Positions 1-11,115 of a DNA stretch of 64,000 nucleotides are shown here, in pieces (positions within the stretch are counted from its first letter, which is position 1; every line of letters begins with the position of its first letter). The position numbers and the translations under genes were made by a program. Origin of the DNA: Cryptomeria japonica (lineage: Eukaryota > Streptophyta > Pinopsida > Cupressales > Cupressaceae); NCBI RefSeq assembly GCF_030272615.1, contig NC_081407.1, positions 141,116,897 through 141,180,896 of the forward strand, given 5' to 3'. Under the pieces are notes generated by a model, which had not been told where the DNA came from, ran no database searches, and saw only the letters and a program-made list of their open reading frames with translations.

Positions 1-2037
1 ATATCAAAGAGACTACTGGAGACAATATAGGAACCAAAAAAATTGAACAAATGAGAGATGCACAATAGGAAGAGGAGAAGAGGTGACAAAACAAAATAGA
101 TAGAGCAAGATATGCACGAAGAAGATTACAACTGTCAATTGAATAGTTACAACCTCAATACACAATAAAAAAATTCAGAATTGAATAGATGTCAGCAAAC
201 ACTTCAACACGTGATCTACAATATAATCCATTACACAAAAAGAACCTCAATCACATTCTATCAATATAAATATAAATCTACAACATATCGGTTTTGAAGA
301 GGAACCCCCTCAAAGAATGCAAGTAGAAAATAATACAGATAATTTTCAAAATGTACGCGAATAGGAATCTCAATTTGAGTTATATTCCAGTGCATAAAAC
401 ATAGAAAATCCAAATGGATTACTTGCCATGGAATTTAAAAAAAATGCAAATGGTATTTCACAATCATTTAGATGTCTACAAGTCCCCATCAATGTGTTAT
501 ATTTGTCAAGAATCTTATATTGAAATTAAAGTTTTTTCACAATTTTGAAGGACTTGTCTATAACAGATGTAAGCAAGAGAGAGGAATCAATAGATTTTTA
601 GCTATGAATAATATGCATCCAAGAACTCAACCAATGTAACTAGCATGTTTGACCCAAGTAGAAGAAATGCTTGTTGCACGTGTAAATCAAATATTACAAG
701 TTACACATGCAATAGGTGGCCAGTTTAAATATAAAGGACACACAATTAGCTTTCTGCAACACATCAAACAAATAGAAAAGGAGTTGCCACATAATATTAC
801 AAACTTGCCAATAATTATAGTACGAAGGAAAGATCAACATGACGCGAGTTACAATTTTACAGTAAATAGGGAGCATGTATACAAAGCACTGCAGTATAAA
901 ATTGCACATGACAAGTTTTAATTAGATGTTATAGTTGATCCATTTGCTCTTAACAATTTATTAGTAAATTATGATCAAAATATATTTGAACGACTAAGAA
1001 CTGTGAACATGGAATTTGATTATGATAGAAATGAGATTGTGTTCGTGGGACTAGTGATAGAAACTAAAGAAGAGAATGCCATTAAGCACACTACATTGAT
1101 GGCTTCAAGACCACCAAATGCACAAAGAGAAATGGAGTTGATTCGTACATGAATTGATAAAAAAAATACAAACCCATCAACATTGATTAACTGACCAACA
1201 ATTTGTGGATCTCCAATCAATGTATATATCACATTAGGACTATTTGATATGACATTTCCAACATTATTTCCTCACGATAAATGTGATTGGTTAGAACCTC
1301 AGACCAAACAAGTACATCTTCATGAATATGCTAAGCATCTATTACGATACTGAGATAACTAATTTGGAAAACATCTTAGATTTCGATATTACATGACAAA
1401 TATGATTATGAGACATCATACACAAACATCAAATATAGTTTTTGTTAAAAGAAGTTTCCATAAAATGCCAATCACTATAATGGAACTGTGTGAGCATGTA
1501 GAGAATATTTTGAATTCAAATTTAGCTGATAGGTTGATGCAAATTGGAACAACTCTAACAGGTACAAGATCTTATAGGACAAAATGTTGAGTTGAACTAA
1601 CAAACATGTTACATCAGATTGGAACGCCAACTATTTTTTTTAAAGTTTTTTTTAGTGCAGTTGATTTATATTGGCTAGACTTACATGCACTACTGCTAGG
1701 TACACCACCATTGAATCCACGTGAAGCTCAACTGTGGAGAAAACAAAATAACATTGATTATCCCCATATAGTTGCCCAATACATGCATTTACAAAACTCT
1801 AATTTTAGAAAAGAGATACTTGAAAAAGGATTGCAAGTTAAAGATTATTGGTGTGGATACAAATGGAAACATAGAGGATCAACACATGTACATGGATTTT
1901 TATAGATACACGGATCACTAGAAATGGATAACATTGATTGGTCAAATGATGAAAAACAAAAAAGTGCAAAAAAACATTTCAACTTCATTGTTCATGCATG
2001 GAACCCTAGAGAATATAGAAACCAAATAAACGTACAG

Positions 2038-2133
2038 GTATATTTATAACCATCTGTAGAAAATTGTAAAAATATACTTATTTCTAACATCTTTATAAAA
2101 TTTTAAATTAATCAATTGAAATTTAATTTGTAG
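2038..2133 (+). other. Putative intron in Helitron Rep
   Basis: The sequence reads CAG|GTATATTT to AATTTGTAG|TCA. Removal joins INVQ to SFRNFSIHPCLK in the same frame; this matches the conserved Helitron stretch that leads to an HPC motif. It is 96 bp and AT-rich, like a typical plant intron. Confidence 0.55.
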
Positions 2134-2294
2134 TCATTTCGCAATTTTTCTATACATCCATGTCTTAAAATCACAAGATAAATTGCAGAAATAGATTTTG
2201 ACAATGACTATGAGGAGATATTGAACATAGTACAAAGACATTCATGTGCAAAGAAGGAACATGTCTACGAAAAAAAAGGGAAAATGGTTTGCAA

Positions 2295-2392
2295 GTAATG
2301 TTTTTGATAAATAAATAAATTTATATTACAACAATTTTGATAATCCAATCATTTGATAAATTATAATTTCATGTTACATTATTCATGTATAG
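2295..2392 (+). other. Putative intron in Helitron Rep
   Basis: The boundaries TGCAA|GTAATG and TGTATAG|GTATAAT split a lysine codon (AA|G). They restore the reading KMVCKYNAPWP. It is 98 bp and AT-rich, and it follows the VQRHSCAKKEHVY block of the Rep-helicase linker. Confidence 0.6.
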
Positions 2393-2815
2393 GTATAATG
2401 CTCCATGGCCAATTAATTTGGATGGGTCAAAAATATATGATGATTCAGAGATAGGTAATTTTTTTCTGAACTGGTAAGAAATGATGATAGACTAAACACA
2501 CACAACCGGTACATATTACAACTTTGGAGAGAAAATATAGATTGACAACCTGTTCTTTCAAAACATGCAGTCATTAAATATATCTCAAAGTATGCAGACA
2601 AATCAGAGAAAAGCTCTGAAACATACCAACAAATGTTATTATGGATATCAAATATTGAAAATCTAGATGATTTAGCTACAAAAGCTTATAGGAATCTATT
2701 AACTGTTGCAATAATGGAAAGGGACATTGGAGCACAAGAAACAAGTCACATGCTATTGGAACTACCATTGGTAGAAACTAGCAAAAAAATTAGTAAATTA
2801 AATGTCTCAACTTAA

Positions 2816-3876
2816 GTTTTCAAGTGTGTAATACAAGATGATGAAAATAAAAATGAAAAACATACCATCTCATTCATTGACGCATATCAAAATAGACCAT
2901 TTTCTATGGAAGTAATATCATTGATTGATGCACCAAAATCATGGAAATACAATCCTAAAAGAAAAGGTGATAACAAAAGAAATCCAAAGAAAAAATCAAG
3001 TATTGTCAGAGTATTTCCAATGTTTCTATCTATTCTAACATGTGGCTCAGAGAAATGGATAAACTTTTTTTTTCAAAATTAATGTTATACAAACCTTTTC
3101 ATGACATCAAAACGGACATTCAACATAACAATGACACAATAGAGACAAATTGGGATAACTTCAATTATAATCAATGACATGTACAATGAAGAATAGATAT
3201 CAAAATTGATGAAAACATTCAAGACTTTGAAATTAAAGAGAATGATACTAGACAAGAAGAAACAATAGAAAATGAATGAGAGATTATATGTAGGCTTCAC
3301 TATGACCAAATAATGCAAACTTTAGAGATAAATATGCTTGGTAGGAGAGATATAGATAAATAGATTTGGTCAAGTTATTATCAAGGTGAATAATATACTA
3401 ATAAGGCTACCAATTTCATTCTCACCATGAAAAGTATTGGTTCTCTTATCCATGATGATATACCACACCTTGCAAACTATCACAACTTGAACAATAAATA
3501 GGGAGAATCAGTTAATATTATCATTTCAGACCACCTCACAAATAGGATAAAACCTCCTCTATTTTAGATATTCAAGGGACAACAGGAACGTGCAAATCAC
3601 ATTGAATAGGTGCTATAAATGAAGCACTTCAGAATACTTCTATGCCAAATTGATCTCCTCTACTTGCACTTGCACCAACTAAAGTCTAAAGTTGTAGCCT
3701 TTAATATAAGATTATCGACTATTCATTCAAGATTAAGAATACTATTAAGAGATTTCAAAGAGCTTCAGGGAACAAGACTAACAACCTTCCAAGGGGAGAT
3801 GACATGTGTTAGATATATCTTGATTGATGGAATGAGTTTTATTGGTGAAAGGTTAATGAAGAATATAGATGCACGT
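2816..3876 (+). pseudogene. Helitron helicase N-terminal part, pseudogene
   Basis: This encodes the first half of a PIF1-type 5'-3' DNA helicase, which would unwind DNA during Helitron transposition. Conserved blocks are VVAFNIRLSTIHSRLRI (helicase motif Ia region, about 3690-3740), DFKELQGTRLTTFQ, and a Walker B-like ILIDGMSFIG near 3815-3845, where the usual acidic residue after Asp is replaced by Gly. The Walker A loop expected near 3500-3560 is not recognisable. Stops break the frame before 3619. The frame is cut at NIDA by the copia insertion and resumes with HLRQAFP at 8779. Confidence 0.8.
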
Positions 3877-4335
3877 TGTGAGATTTTGCTAAGATCAAGA
3901 GCTCAATGAAAAGTATAATAGAGAGACAAAATATTGATAGGAATAAACTGTATTCTATCAAGATGAAATACTGATCAACTGGATCATCAAAAGTTGCATA
4001 CAATGAATATGAGCCTGCTTACATAGGCAAGGCTATATGGATATATGAGTAGACAAACATGATATGTGGCTCAATGAGAAACAAGGGTCGGTAGGAAATA
4101 GGTGTGGTAGGTAAGAGAAACAATATAATATTCCACAAGAGGTGGATCACCCACTGAATTTGGAATGTAACAACAAGATCAGACCATAAAAGGTGGGAAT
4201 TATCCTACACACACTATCCCAATGTGGCACAAACACCCAAGTGTCTCATACCCAAACTACTATGATATGGATGTACCTAAGTAAGCTTAAGTAAGGTGTA
4301 ATAATATCCAACATGAATAATTAATTACACCAACA
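3877..4335 (-). repeat. 3' LTR of the copia element
   Basis: The 459-bp partner of 8318-8776 directly follows the polypurine tract (AAGGAGGGG on the minus strand). Its TATA position reads TATGTAAG on the minus strand. Confidence 0.9.
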
Positions 4336-4347
4336 CCCCTCCTTAAA
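4336..4347 (-). other. Polypurine tract of the copia element
   Basis: The minus strand reads TTAAGGAGGGG directly against the TGTTGG start of the 3' LTR. This is the expected plus-strand primer position. Confidence 0.8.
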
Positions 4348-4709
4348 TGCAACTTAGGGGAATGCACTTAAGTCTACAATGCAACTAAGTAATGCAAGAT
4401 GGGTCCTGGCTACGAGGCCATGTTAGGTACCCATGTACAAATTCAAATGCATGCAAACCAAACCAAAGAAATCTCTCATAAAGTATAGAAAGAGAGAAAA
4501 ACCCAATGGGAAAAAACCCTCCCCCAAAAAGAGAGATCAAAACTAGATACAAAGAACTCTCAAAGAAGTATGAGAAGGACAAAACCTCATGTGAGGAAAA
4601 AGTCCCCCCCATATGAGAGAAGAAGAGAAGCTAGGTAGCCCCCCCTCAATGTAGAATCGACACCAATGGTAGAAGCTCAAAGATGAATGAAGAAACTACT
4701 CCACGAACG

Positions 4710-6755
4710 TCAAACAACGCTCCTTCCCTTAGGAAGAAACAAAACCAAAGGTGTATCCATGAAGTCTCCCCAATCATGAAGGGAAGATGTAGGAAAAAAA
4801 CTCATGATGAATGAAATCTCTGAAAATTGCTCCAGTGTCCCCATGTCGATGCTGAAAGTTACCCCCTCCAAAGGTGGTAAATTGTGCCACACTGCTGAAA
4901 AAGGCACTCCAAGATCTAGTGGAGATGAATGTAGAACAATATCCAAAGAATCACATGTCTCCTCTAAGGATAAACAAACCTCCTCCAACTGATGTACACA
5001 AGTATCCACAATCATATCAACCTCAAAAGAAGGATCATGTAGAGAATGCACAAGAGGGTCAGAGTGTTCCCTCGCAACAATCGAAGAAGGATCATCTTCA
5101 TCAAAGAGAAGATGAATTGCATCAATTATGTCTCCCAAATCTGCAATGTAGGACTCCACAAACAAACCTGCAATGTCTGTCAAGTAGTCATCCCAATGAA
5201 CTGAAGCTGGAAGACAAGGAATATCCTACTACACTGAATCACAAGAAGGCAAAACTATCGCACTAGATGCATCATCAGGTGCAATAAGTGATGTGATATC
5301 AATAGGAGGAGATGAAATGCAAGGATTAAGAACGGGGTCACATGTGAGAACACCCAAGTTTAAGTACCCAAAGTTCTCAAAATCTGAATCATCAACATAG
5401 GAAGAATCAACCTCATCAATAGGACCAAAATGTGAAAAGGAATACAACCGAGATGCATGATCAACCACCCTAGTCATAATGATAGGTCTAGTCTCCAAGT
5501 CTCTAATGATAACTAAATCAGGTGTGAACTCCATAGTTTTCCTAGTTACCCCATGTGTGATTTGATAGATGGAAAGAAGATTGTTTGTCAAGTGGGGTAC
5601 ACACAACACATCATTGAAGGAGTTATCCCCAATGGCAATAGATCCTTTCCCAATCACATCCATGTATGTATGATTGCCCATCAAAATTTGCGGCATGTGG
5701 CAAGGCTCAAATGAAGAGAACATAGACTACGAAGATGCCATATGATGAGAAGTCCCTGAATCTAGAAGCCATCTCCCTGAATCGTGACTTGTAGTAACAC
5801 AAAGAGCTTGTCCCTTTCCTTTATCTGTCTCGAAAGAGTGATCCTTTCCTTTATCCTTTTCTTTGGAACAAGCCGATGTAGACATTCTAGAAGGTAGGTT
5901 GATTTTGTTCTTCTCAAGAAGATGCTTCAACTCATCAATATCCTTCTTGTAACAATGATGTTCATCATGTCATGACTTCTTGCAATATCCACAAAAAAGA
6001 TTATCCTTATATGATTTCCTCTTAGGTGAGTCACCTTGTTGTGGAGAGGAGGATTGTGCTCCATCTTGTTGTGGTTTTGTCTTAGGTTGCTTTTGGTTCT
6101 TGCCTTTTCCTTGATTGCCTTGATTCCCCTTATTAGCCACCAAAGCTTGTGACTTTGAAGATTTGAGAATCCCCATCTTGGTCAACTTAGATTGCTCAAG
6201 AATCAACATCTCCATGAATGCATCAAAGGAGGGAGCAGTGTATGAGGAACCTTGATCTAACCTATGGGTGTGAAAGCTAGATACAAAGGCTGCATACTCT
6301 GAAGGAAGCTTGTCCAACAAGTTATAAACCAATTGAACATCCTTTTTGTCAATGCCACAATCCTTTAGCTTTGCTCTTAGCTCATTGGCTTTTGTGACAT
6401 AATCTTGGATTGTATGAAAATCCTTGGGATCCAATGTTGTGAGTTCACTATCAAGCTTGTAGCCCTTAATCTCATCAACTTGACCATACAATTTCTCAAA
6501 AATATCCCAAGTCTCTTTAATTGTAGTACACTTATCAGTGTGAAAAATGAGGTCATCTAATACATACTTTCTAAGAGTTCCAAGTGCCATGGAATTCTTA
6601 GTGAGCCATTCAATTTGAGCATTAGGATCAGGTGGTGCTGTTATAGTTCCATTTACATAATGAATGAGTCCTTTTTTCATTAGCTTACTCCATGCTTTAA
6701 TCTTCTATGAAGCATAATTACGAGGAGTTAAAAGTGGAAATTTTGGAGAACCCAT
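4710..6755 (-). pseudogene. Copia gag-protease with acidic C-terminal extension, pseudogene
   Basis: One reading frame runs from ATG at 6755 to 4710, broken only by stops (at about 6705, 5970, 5727, a TAG-TAG pair at 5226-5231, and the terminal stop at 4710). The start reads MGSPKFPLLTPRNYAS. A UBN2-type copia gag follows (NSMALGTLRKYVLDDLIF, LDKLPSEYAAFVSSF). The CCHC knuckle reads CGYCKKS, stop, HDEHHC. The aspartic protease site is WLLDSGTSHHMAS, followed by VLCVPHLTNNLLSI. After protease the frame continues about 250 codons as Asp/Glu-rich sequence without pol motifs, including FDEDDPSS. The stops at 6705 and 5970 could be single transitions of Trp and Arg codons, which is inference. Confidence 0.88.
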
Positions 6756-8305
6756 AGCACCAAAATGAAAAAACACAAGATATGGAGAGGTACAATCACA
6801 TAAGACACCCCCCCAAATCCACTCAGTCAAACCCCCCCCCACAAAATGGCGATTTGACACTTTATTCTTAGTGCATATACAATGTGCCACTTGCAAAACA
6901 AGGAAAGGTGGACTTCTGATTTCAATTTTACAACTTCTCAAAATGAAATATAAGAAACTTCAAACAATACTACAAGTGATCTAATCTAAGATCCAAGCAA
7001 AATGCAAGTACCAAATAGGCCAAAAATGACCAAATACTAAAAGTATAATTTATACTCCAAATCACTGCAAACTAATGGAAGATTATGAAAGTAGACGAAA
7101 AATTATGCACTTTCAAAAAGAACGACAGCTGAAAAGGAGGTCATATGACCCCAAATGAAGCATCTGAAGTTGAAAAATCTGGGATTAGACAAGTATAGTC
7201 ATGAAAATATGCAAATTTTGAAACATCCATCCATAAAAATCATAAAATTCCTCCACCATTGCGAAGAGCACAAAATTCTAGCCCATTTAAAAAAAAATTA
7301 CACCAAAAAAGGAGCAAAAATGAGCAAGTTACGACCTCCTGAAGTCGGACTGCAAAACTGAAAAGCTCAATGAGAGGGGGGTAAATTTTTTTCAAAAAAT
7401 GCTGACATAGGCTAACATCGTCCATACTATACGAACATGATGACGTGGCAAAAAATGACAGGTCCCGTATAGGTGATGTGACAGTACAATATGTAGAGGT
7501 GTCCGATGATGTGTCTCCATGTGGCGATGAGGTGGTGGTATAGTCAGATGTTGCGTGGACTGCCAACGGTGGTCATAGGCAGGTGACAAGAGAACGGTTG
7601 AAAAGGACCTGTAGCGGGAGCACAACAACATGACCCAAAAAATAGAAGCGGGAGCACGTTGTCGGCCGGGATGCAAACCAGTCACCGGACGAAGGCTCGA
7701 GCCGACAACGTGGCGATCGACGGTGAGGAGACGGGCGGTCGGGAAGTGGCAAGGCCGACTGCTGGGAGAGGGGCAGCAAACCACAAGAGAATGGACATCG
7801 ACAACGACTAGCAGGACAATAGGAGGTTGTCGGAAAGAAGATCGTTGGGAGAGCAGCAAGCAGTGGTGGGTGGCGTCGTAGTGGGCACCGGAGGAGGAGT
7901 TGGTAATGGCGGGGACCCAAAAATCAAACGCAGTCCCTACAGAAAATAAATGCATGATACGGGATGTCGAGGTCATTTTGGGGGGGGGGGGGTTTGTGGA
8001 CCCCACCAAAAATATAATTTTTTTTTTACAAATAAATGTAAAAAAAAATGCGAATTATTAAATTGAAATTAAAATAAATTCACAGAAAACAAATTTAATT
8101 TATTTTTTTTGAAAAAATCCGTACCACTAGCCTTATAGGCTAAATTTTTCCTCCAAAATAGGCCTAGTTTATACTCAATTTTTATGGAAACAGCCTCCCA
8201 GACTCAACCGTGATGTCCAAATCATCGTATGACGCCCCCAAAAATAGCAGATCCCCAAATCTGAAATTGAAGCCTCCAAAATGACTAATCAAAGATGCTC
8301 TAATG
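6756..8305 (-). other. Long 5' leader of the copia element
   Basis: A 1.55-kb non-coding stretch lies between PBS and gag ATG. The part at about 7560-7900 is clearly GC-rich against the AT-rich surroundings. A 12-bp G run sits at 7981-7992. Open frames here (for example minus 7392-8009) show no recognisable domain and look like products of the base composition. Confidence 0.55.
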
Positions 8306-8317
8306 GCTCTGATACCA
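8306..8317 (-). other. Primer binding site (initiator Met tRNA)
   Basis: The minus strand reads TGGTATCAGAGC immediately after the 5' LTR. This is the complement of the 3' end of plant initiator methionine tRNA and the standard primer for copia elements. Confidence 0.93.
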
Positions 8318-8776
8318 TGTGAGATTTTGCCAAGATCAAGAGCTCAATGAAAAGTACAATAGAGAGACAAAATATTGATAGGAATAAACTGTATTCTATC
8401 AAGATGAAATACTGATGAACTGGATCATCAAAAGTTGCATACAATGAATATGAGCCTGCTTATATAGGCAAGGCTAAATGGATATGTGAGCAGACAAACA
8501 TGGCATGTGGCTCAATGAGAAACAAGGGTAGGTAGGAAATAGGTGTGGTAGGTAGGAGAAACAATATAATATTTCACAAGAGGTGGATCGCTCACCAAAT
8601 GTGGAATGTAACAACAAGATAAGACCACAAAAGGTGGAAATTCTCCTACACACACTATCCCAATGTGGCACAAACACCCAAGTGTCTCATGCCCAAACTA
8701 CTATGATATGCATGTACCTAAGTAAACTTAAGTAAGGTGTAATAATATCCAACATGAATAATTAATTACACCAACA
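8318..8776 (-). repeat. 5' LTR of the copia element
   Basis: This LTR adjoins the PBS and is therefore the 5' LTR in element orientation. On the minus strand a TATATAAG box (complement of 8460-8467) is intact, while the matching site in the other LTR carries a substitution. It is 459 bp with TG...CA ends. Confidence 0.9.
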
Positions 8777-9709
8777 CACATCTACGCCAAGCTTTTCCTA
8801 CAAATGCAAACATAAATTTCGCAGGTATATCTTCTACTCAACTTGTAAAATTTCAAATTCATTTTACTTACACAAATTTTTACTAAAAATATTTAAATTT
8901 AAGAATTATGATACATGCAAATTAACATAATTAATAATTTATAAACAATGTTCAGGAATATCTATGATTTTGGTTAGCGATCTTGGACAATTACCTCTAG
9001 TGAATGATAGACCACCATATCAAAGTAGAAGATGAGCTGAACTATTATGGGAACAATTCAAGACTATTATTACTTGGGATCATATTTTTCGACAAGATGG
9101 ACAAAATAGTGACTAACAACGATTTCTTCAACTCTTAATGAACATAAGAGATGCAAAACCTACATTAGATGATTAGATGTTGCTAATGACAAGGTCTTAT
9201 ATGGAAATTGATGCAACAAGCAACTAATAATTTGATGATTGTGTTCATTTTTTTTTCAACAAATGATAATGTTCACAACCATAATAGGAATAAATTGCAA
9301 TCATTACAAAATCTATTTGCACGCAAAATTGCAACAAGAATTAGAACTCTTACTAACAATGAAGGTGCAATAGATGATGAACTAGACATAGAATTATTAT
9401 TGTCTAAAAATGCCAGAGTAATGTTGACATCAAATCTATGGATAGAAGCGGGACTTGTAAATGGAGCTTTACGAATATTAAAAAAAATGTATATAAACCT
9501 GAAAGTTGACCATCTCAACCACCAACATAAGTATTAGTTGAATTTGACAGCTATTCTAGATTACCATTCGATGATCATCATCCATCTACAATTCCAATTC
9601 CAACAATTGAGAAAGGTGGTTCTATACAAATACCATTACGATTGGCTTTGACACTAATGATACACAAATCTCAAGGAGTGACTCTTTAAAAAGCTACTAT
9701 TGATATAGG
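8777..9709 (+). pseudogene. Helitron helicase middle part, pseudogene
   Basis: This continues the helicase after the copia insertion, starting at HLRQAFPTNANINF. A 131-bp GT-AG intron (8825-8955) separates it from SMILVSDLGQLPLVNDRP, which is PIF1 motif III. Further motifs are LLLSKNARVMLTSNLW at about 9395-9440 (motif IV-like) and LALTLMIHKSQGVTL at about 9640-9685 (motif V). Several stops interrupt it. It ends at ATIDIG, where the solo LTR was inserted into the sequence ATAGG. Confidence 0.82.
8825..8955 (+). other. Putative intron in Helitron helicase
   Basis: GCAG|GTATATC to TTCAG|GAATATC. Removal reads INFAGISMILVSDLGQ without a break, splitting a glycine codon (G|GA). The join reconstitutes a conserved helicase block. 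This is the best supported of the three Helitron introns. Confidence 0.7.
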
Positions 9710-10944
9710 TGAGAGCGTGAAAATGTATAAGGTTAATTGAACATGCAAAATTCATAAAACAATGAAAGCACCTAAACCAACTAAACTTATACCTTTTCAA
9801 ACTCCTTCAATTGAGCTATAAGTGGAATGCGCCCATGCTCCACTTTATTTTCTCCTTGATGAGTAGATGTGGGATTCTCTCCAAAGCTACACAACAATGT
9901 GGATGAATAGGATTGAAAGTGATGGATTATGAGGATGTATTGAGGCCAAATTTGGGCATTAAAGGATGCAATGGAAGGAATTTTAAACTCAACATAACAA
10001 TGTGATGGAAGTGGATGATTTGTGAAGGGAGGAGACTCCAATTTATAGAGTGGAAGGACTCAAAATGAACGGTTGAGATTGAAGGTGAATGGAGGGCCAA
10101 GATTGAAGGAAGATGAGGTGGATATGGAGAGGACAAGTGGGAGATCCAAGAGATTTTGGCATAAAGGCATTTGTTGTCTCCATACTCCTCAAAGACACGG
10201 GGAAGAGATCCCAAGTACACTGGAAGGAGGAACAAGGAATTAAAAATTCCTTGGGAAGGAGAAAAGGAATTAAAAATTCCTTAGGGAGAGAAGTATGGGG
10301 AGAATAAAAGGATTAAGGAATTAAAAATTCCTTGGGAAGAGGGGGCATGGGGAGATTCAAGGAATTCAAAATTCCTTGGATAGACACAATTGTGTGGCAT
10401 GTAAGGTTGGGAGGTGAGATAGGAAAGCCATTTTATGACGTGTTGTTGACCCATCCCTATTCCCGGGGATTAGGGATGTGCAAGTGATTAGTGGGAGTGA
10501 TTAGGTGAGGTAATGAGGGATTATAGTGCAAGTGGACACGTGAGGAGGATGTGACATGAGGAGAGAGAATGAGTGGGGAATTTTAAATTGGAGGAAATGA
10601 TAATGGAGGTTAGGCTTAGATTAATTAGGCTTAATGACATGGATTAGGAAGATGATTTGTAAGAATTAGGATATTAGTCAATTAAATGAGCATTAATTAA
10701 CTAATTGGGATTAGAAGAAATATTGAAGGGGTTGGCTAAGGTTAGTGATTAAAATGGCTTTTTAGAAGAATGAGGATTTATATAATTAATTGATAAATTA
10801 ATTATATGTCTAAGGGGTAAAATTAATTAAATATAATTTAATTAATTTTAAGAAGAACAATGACTAGCACAAAATCAATACAATTAATTATGCGAGAAAT
10901 ATAAATTAATTAAATATTAATTTAATTAATTATGGACGCCAACA
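9710..10944 (-). mobile_element. Solo LTR (1235 bp) in the Helitron
   Basis: The segment starts TGAGAGCG and ends GCCAACA. It is flanked by a perfect 5-bp duplication, ATAGG at 9705-9709 and 10945-10949. Removing it with one duplication copy rejoins the helicase frame (DIG to GLAKRIG). There is no PBS, PPT or coding sequence. A TATAAAT box lies on the minus strand near 10037-10044, supporting minus orientation (TGTTGGCGTCC start). The U3-side part is rich in TTAATTAA-type motifs. Confidence 0.92.
10234..10377. repeat. Four-copy palindromic motif array in the solo LTR
   Basis: The near-perfect palindrome AAGGAATTAAAAATTCCTT occurs at 10234-10252, 10264-10282 and 10315-10333, with a variant (AAGGAATTCAAAATTCCTT) at 10359-10377. 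Purine-rich spacers (GGGAAGGAG type) separate the copies. The array lies upstream of the putative LTR TATA box in element orientation. It could be a protein-binding array or a hairpin-driven expansion. Confidence 0.85.
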
Positions 10945-11115
10945 ATAGGACTAGCAAAAAGAATAGGGTTAATGTTTGTAACAATCTCTCGTGTAAAATG
11001 CTTACAAGGACTACAGATCATGCCACCATTCACATATGATAGATAGGAGAAATTAAAAAAAGACAAACAACTTTTAAGCAGAAAAAGAGAAGAAGACAAG
11101 ATTCAATGAATCGAA
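10945..11115 (+). pseudogene. Helitron helicase C-terminal part, pseudogene
   Basis: Following the second copy of the ATAGG target duplication, the frame reads IGLAKRIGLMFVTISRVK and then GLQIMPPFTYDR. This is the terminal PIF1 motif VI region (the 'SR' arginine region) and C-terminal tail of Helitron helicases. A stop replaces the residue after FTYDR. The basic tail (KDKQLLSRKREEDKIQ) ends near 11115. Confidence 0.8.

Larger units (their letters stand above)
1..2815 (+). pseudogene. Helitron Rep (HUH endonuclease) part, pseudogene
   Basis: Rep would nick and rejoin single-stranded DNA during rolling-circle transposition. A basic arginine-rich stretch lies near 60-165. A helitron-associated domain (DUF6570-like) follows at 649-921, beginning TQVEEMLVARVNQI. 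The Helitron_like_N domain starts near 1380 with YYMTNMIMRHHTQTSN and continues through 1606-1905. The HUH motif is visible as GSTHVHGF near 1875-1900. The two-tyrosine motif is visible as KYISKYADK near 2575-2602. Stop codons at 919, 1588 and 1903 and several frame changes break the frame. Two GT-AG introns (2038-2133 and 2295-2392) can be removed to rejoin conserved blocks in frame. Confidence 0.85.
3877..8776 (-). mobile_element. Non-autonomous Ty1/copia-like LTR retrotransposon
   Basis: Two 459-bp direct repeats (3877-4335 and 8318-8776) differ at about 24 positions by eye, roughly 5%. They bound a 3.98-kb interior. Read on the minus strand the LTR begins TGTTGGTGTAAT and ends in TCACA. 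The 5-bp flanks are CACGT on the left and CACAT on the right, a target duplication with one substitution. Interior order on the minus strand is PBS, a 1.55-kb leader, a gag-protease frame with an acidic extension, and a polypurine tract. No integrase, reverse transcriptase or RNase H motif is visible, so it would have depended on other elements. Confidence 0.93.
1..11115 (+). mobile_element. Decayed Helitron (RepHel), interrupted by two LTR elements
   Basis: The three coding blocks (1-3876, 8777-9709, 10945-11115) read in order as a Helitron replication initiator fused to a PIF1-type helicase. Excising the copia element at 3877-8776 and the solo LTR at 9710-10944 rejoins the helicase motifs. 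The left end lies outside the window, because coding-like sequence already runs at base 1. No convincing 3' terminus (hairpin followed by CTRR) was identified after the helicase C terminus. Many in-frame stops and frameshifts mark it as a fossil. Confidence 0.85.

Noticed and set aside
7392-8009. 205-aa open frame on the minus strand in the copia leader
   Set aside because: Low-complexity Pro/Ser/Arg composition arising from a GC-rich leader; three overlapping frames are equally open and none has a domain.
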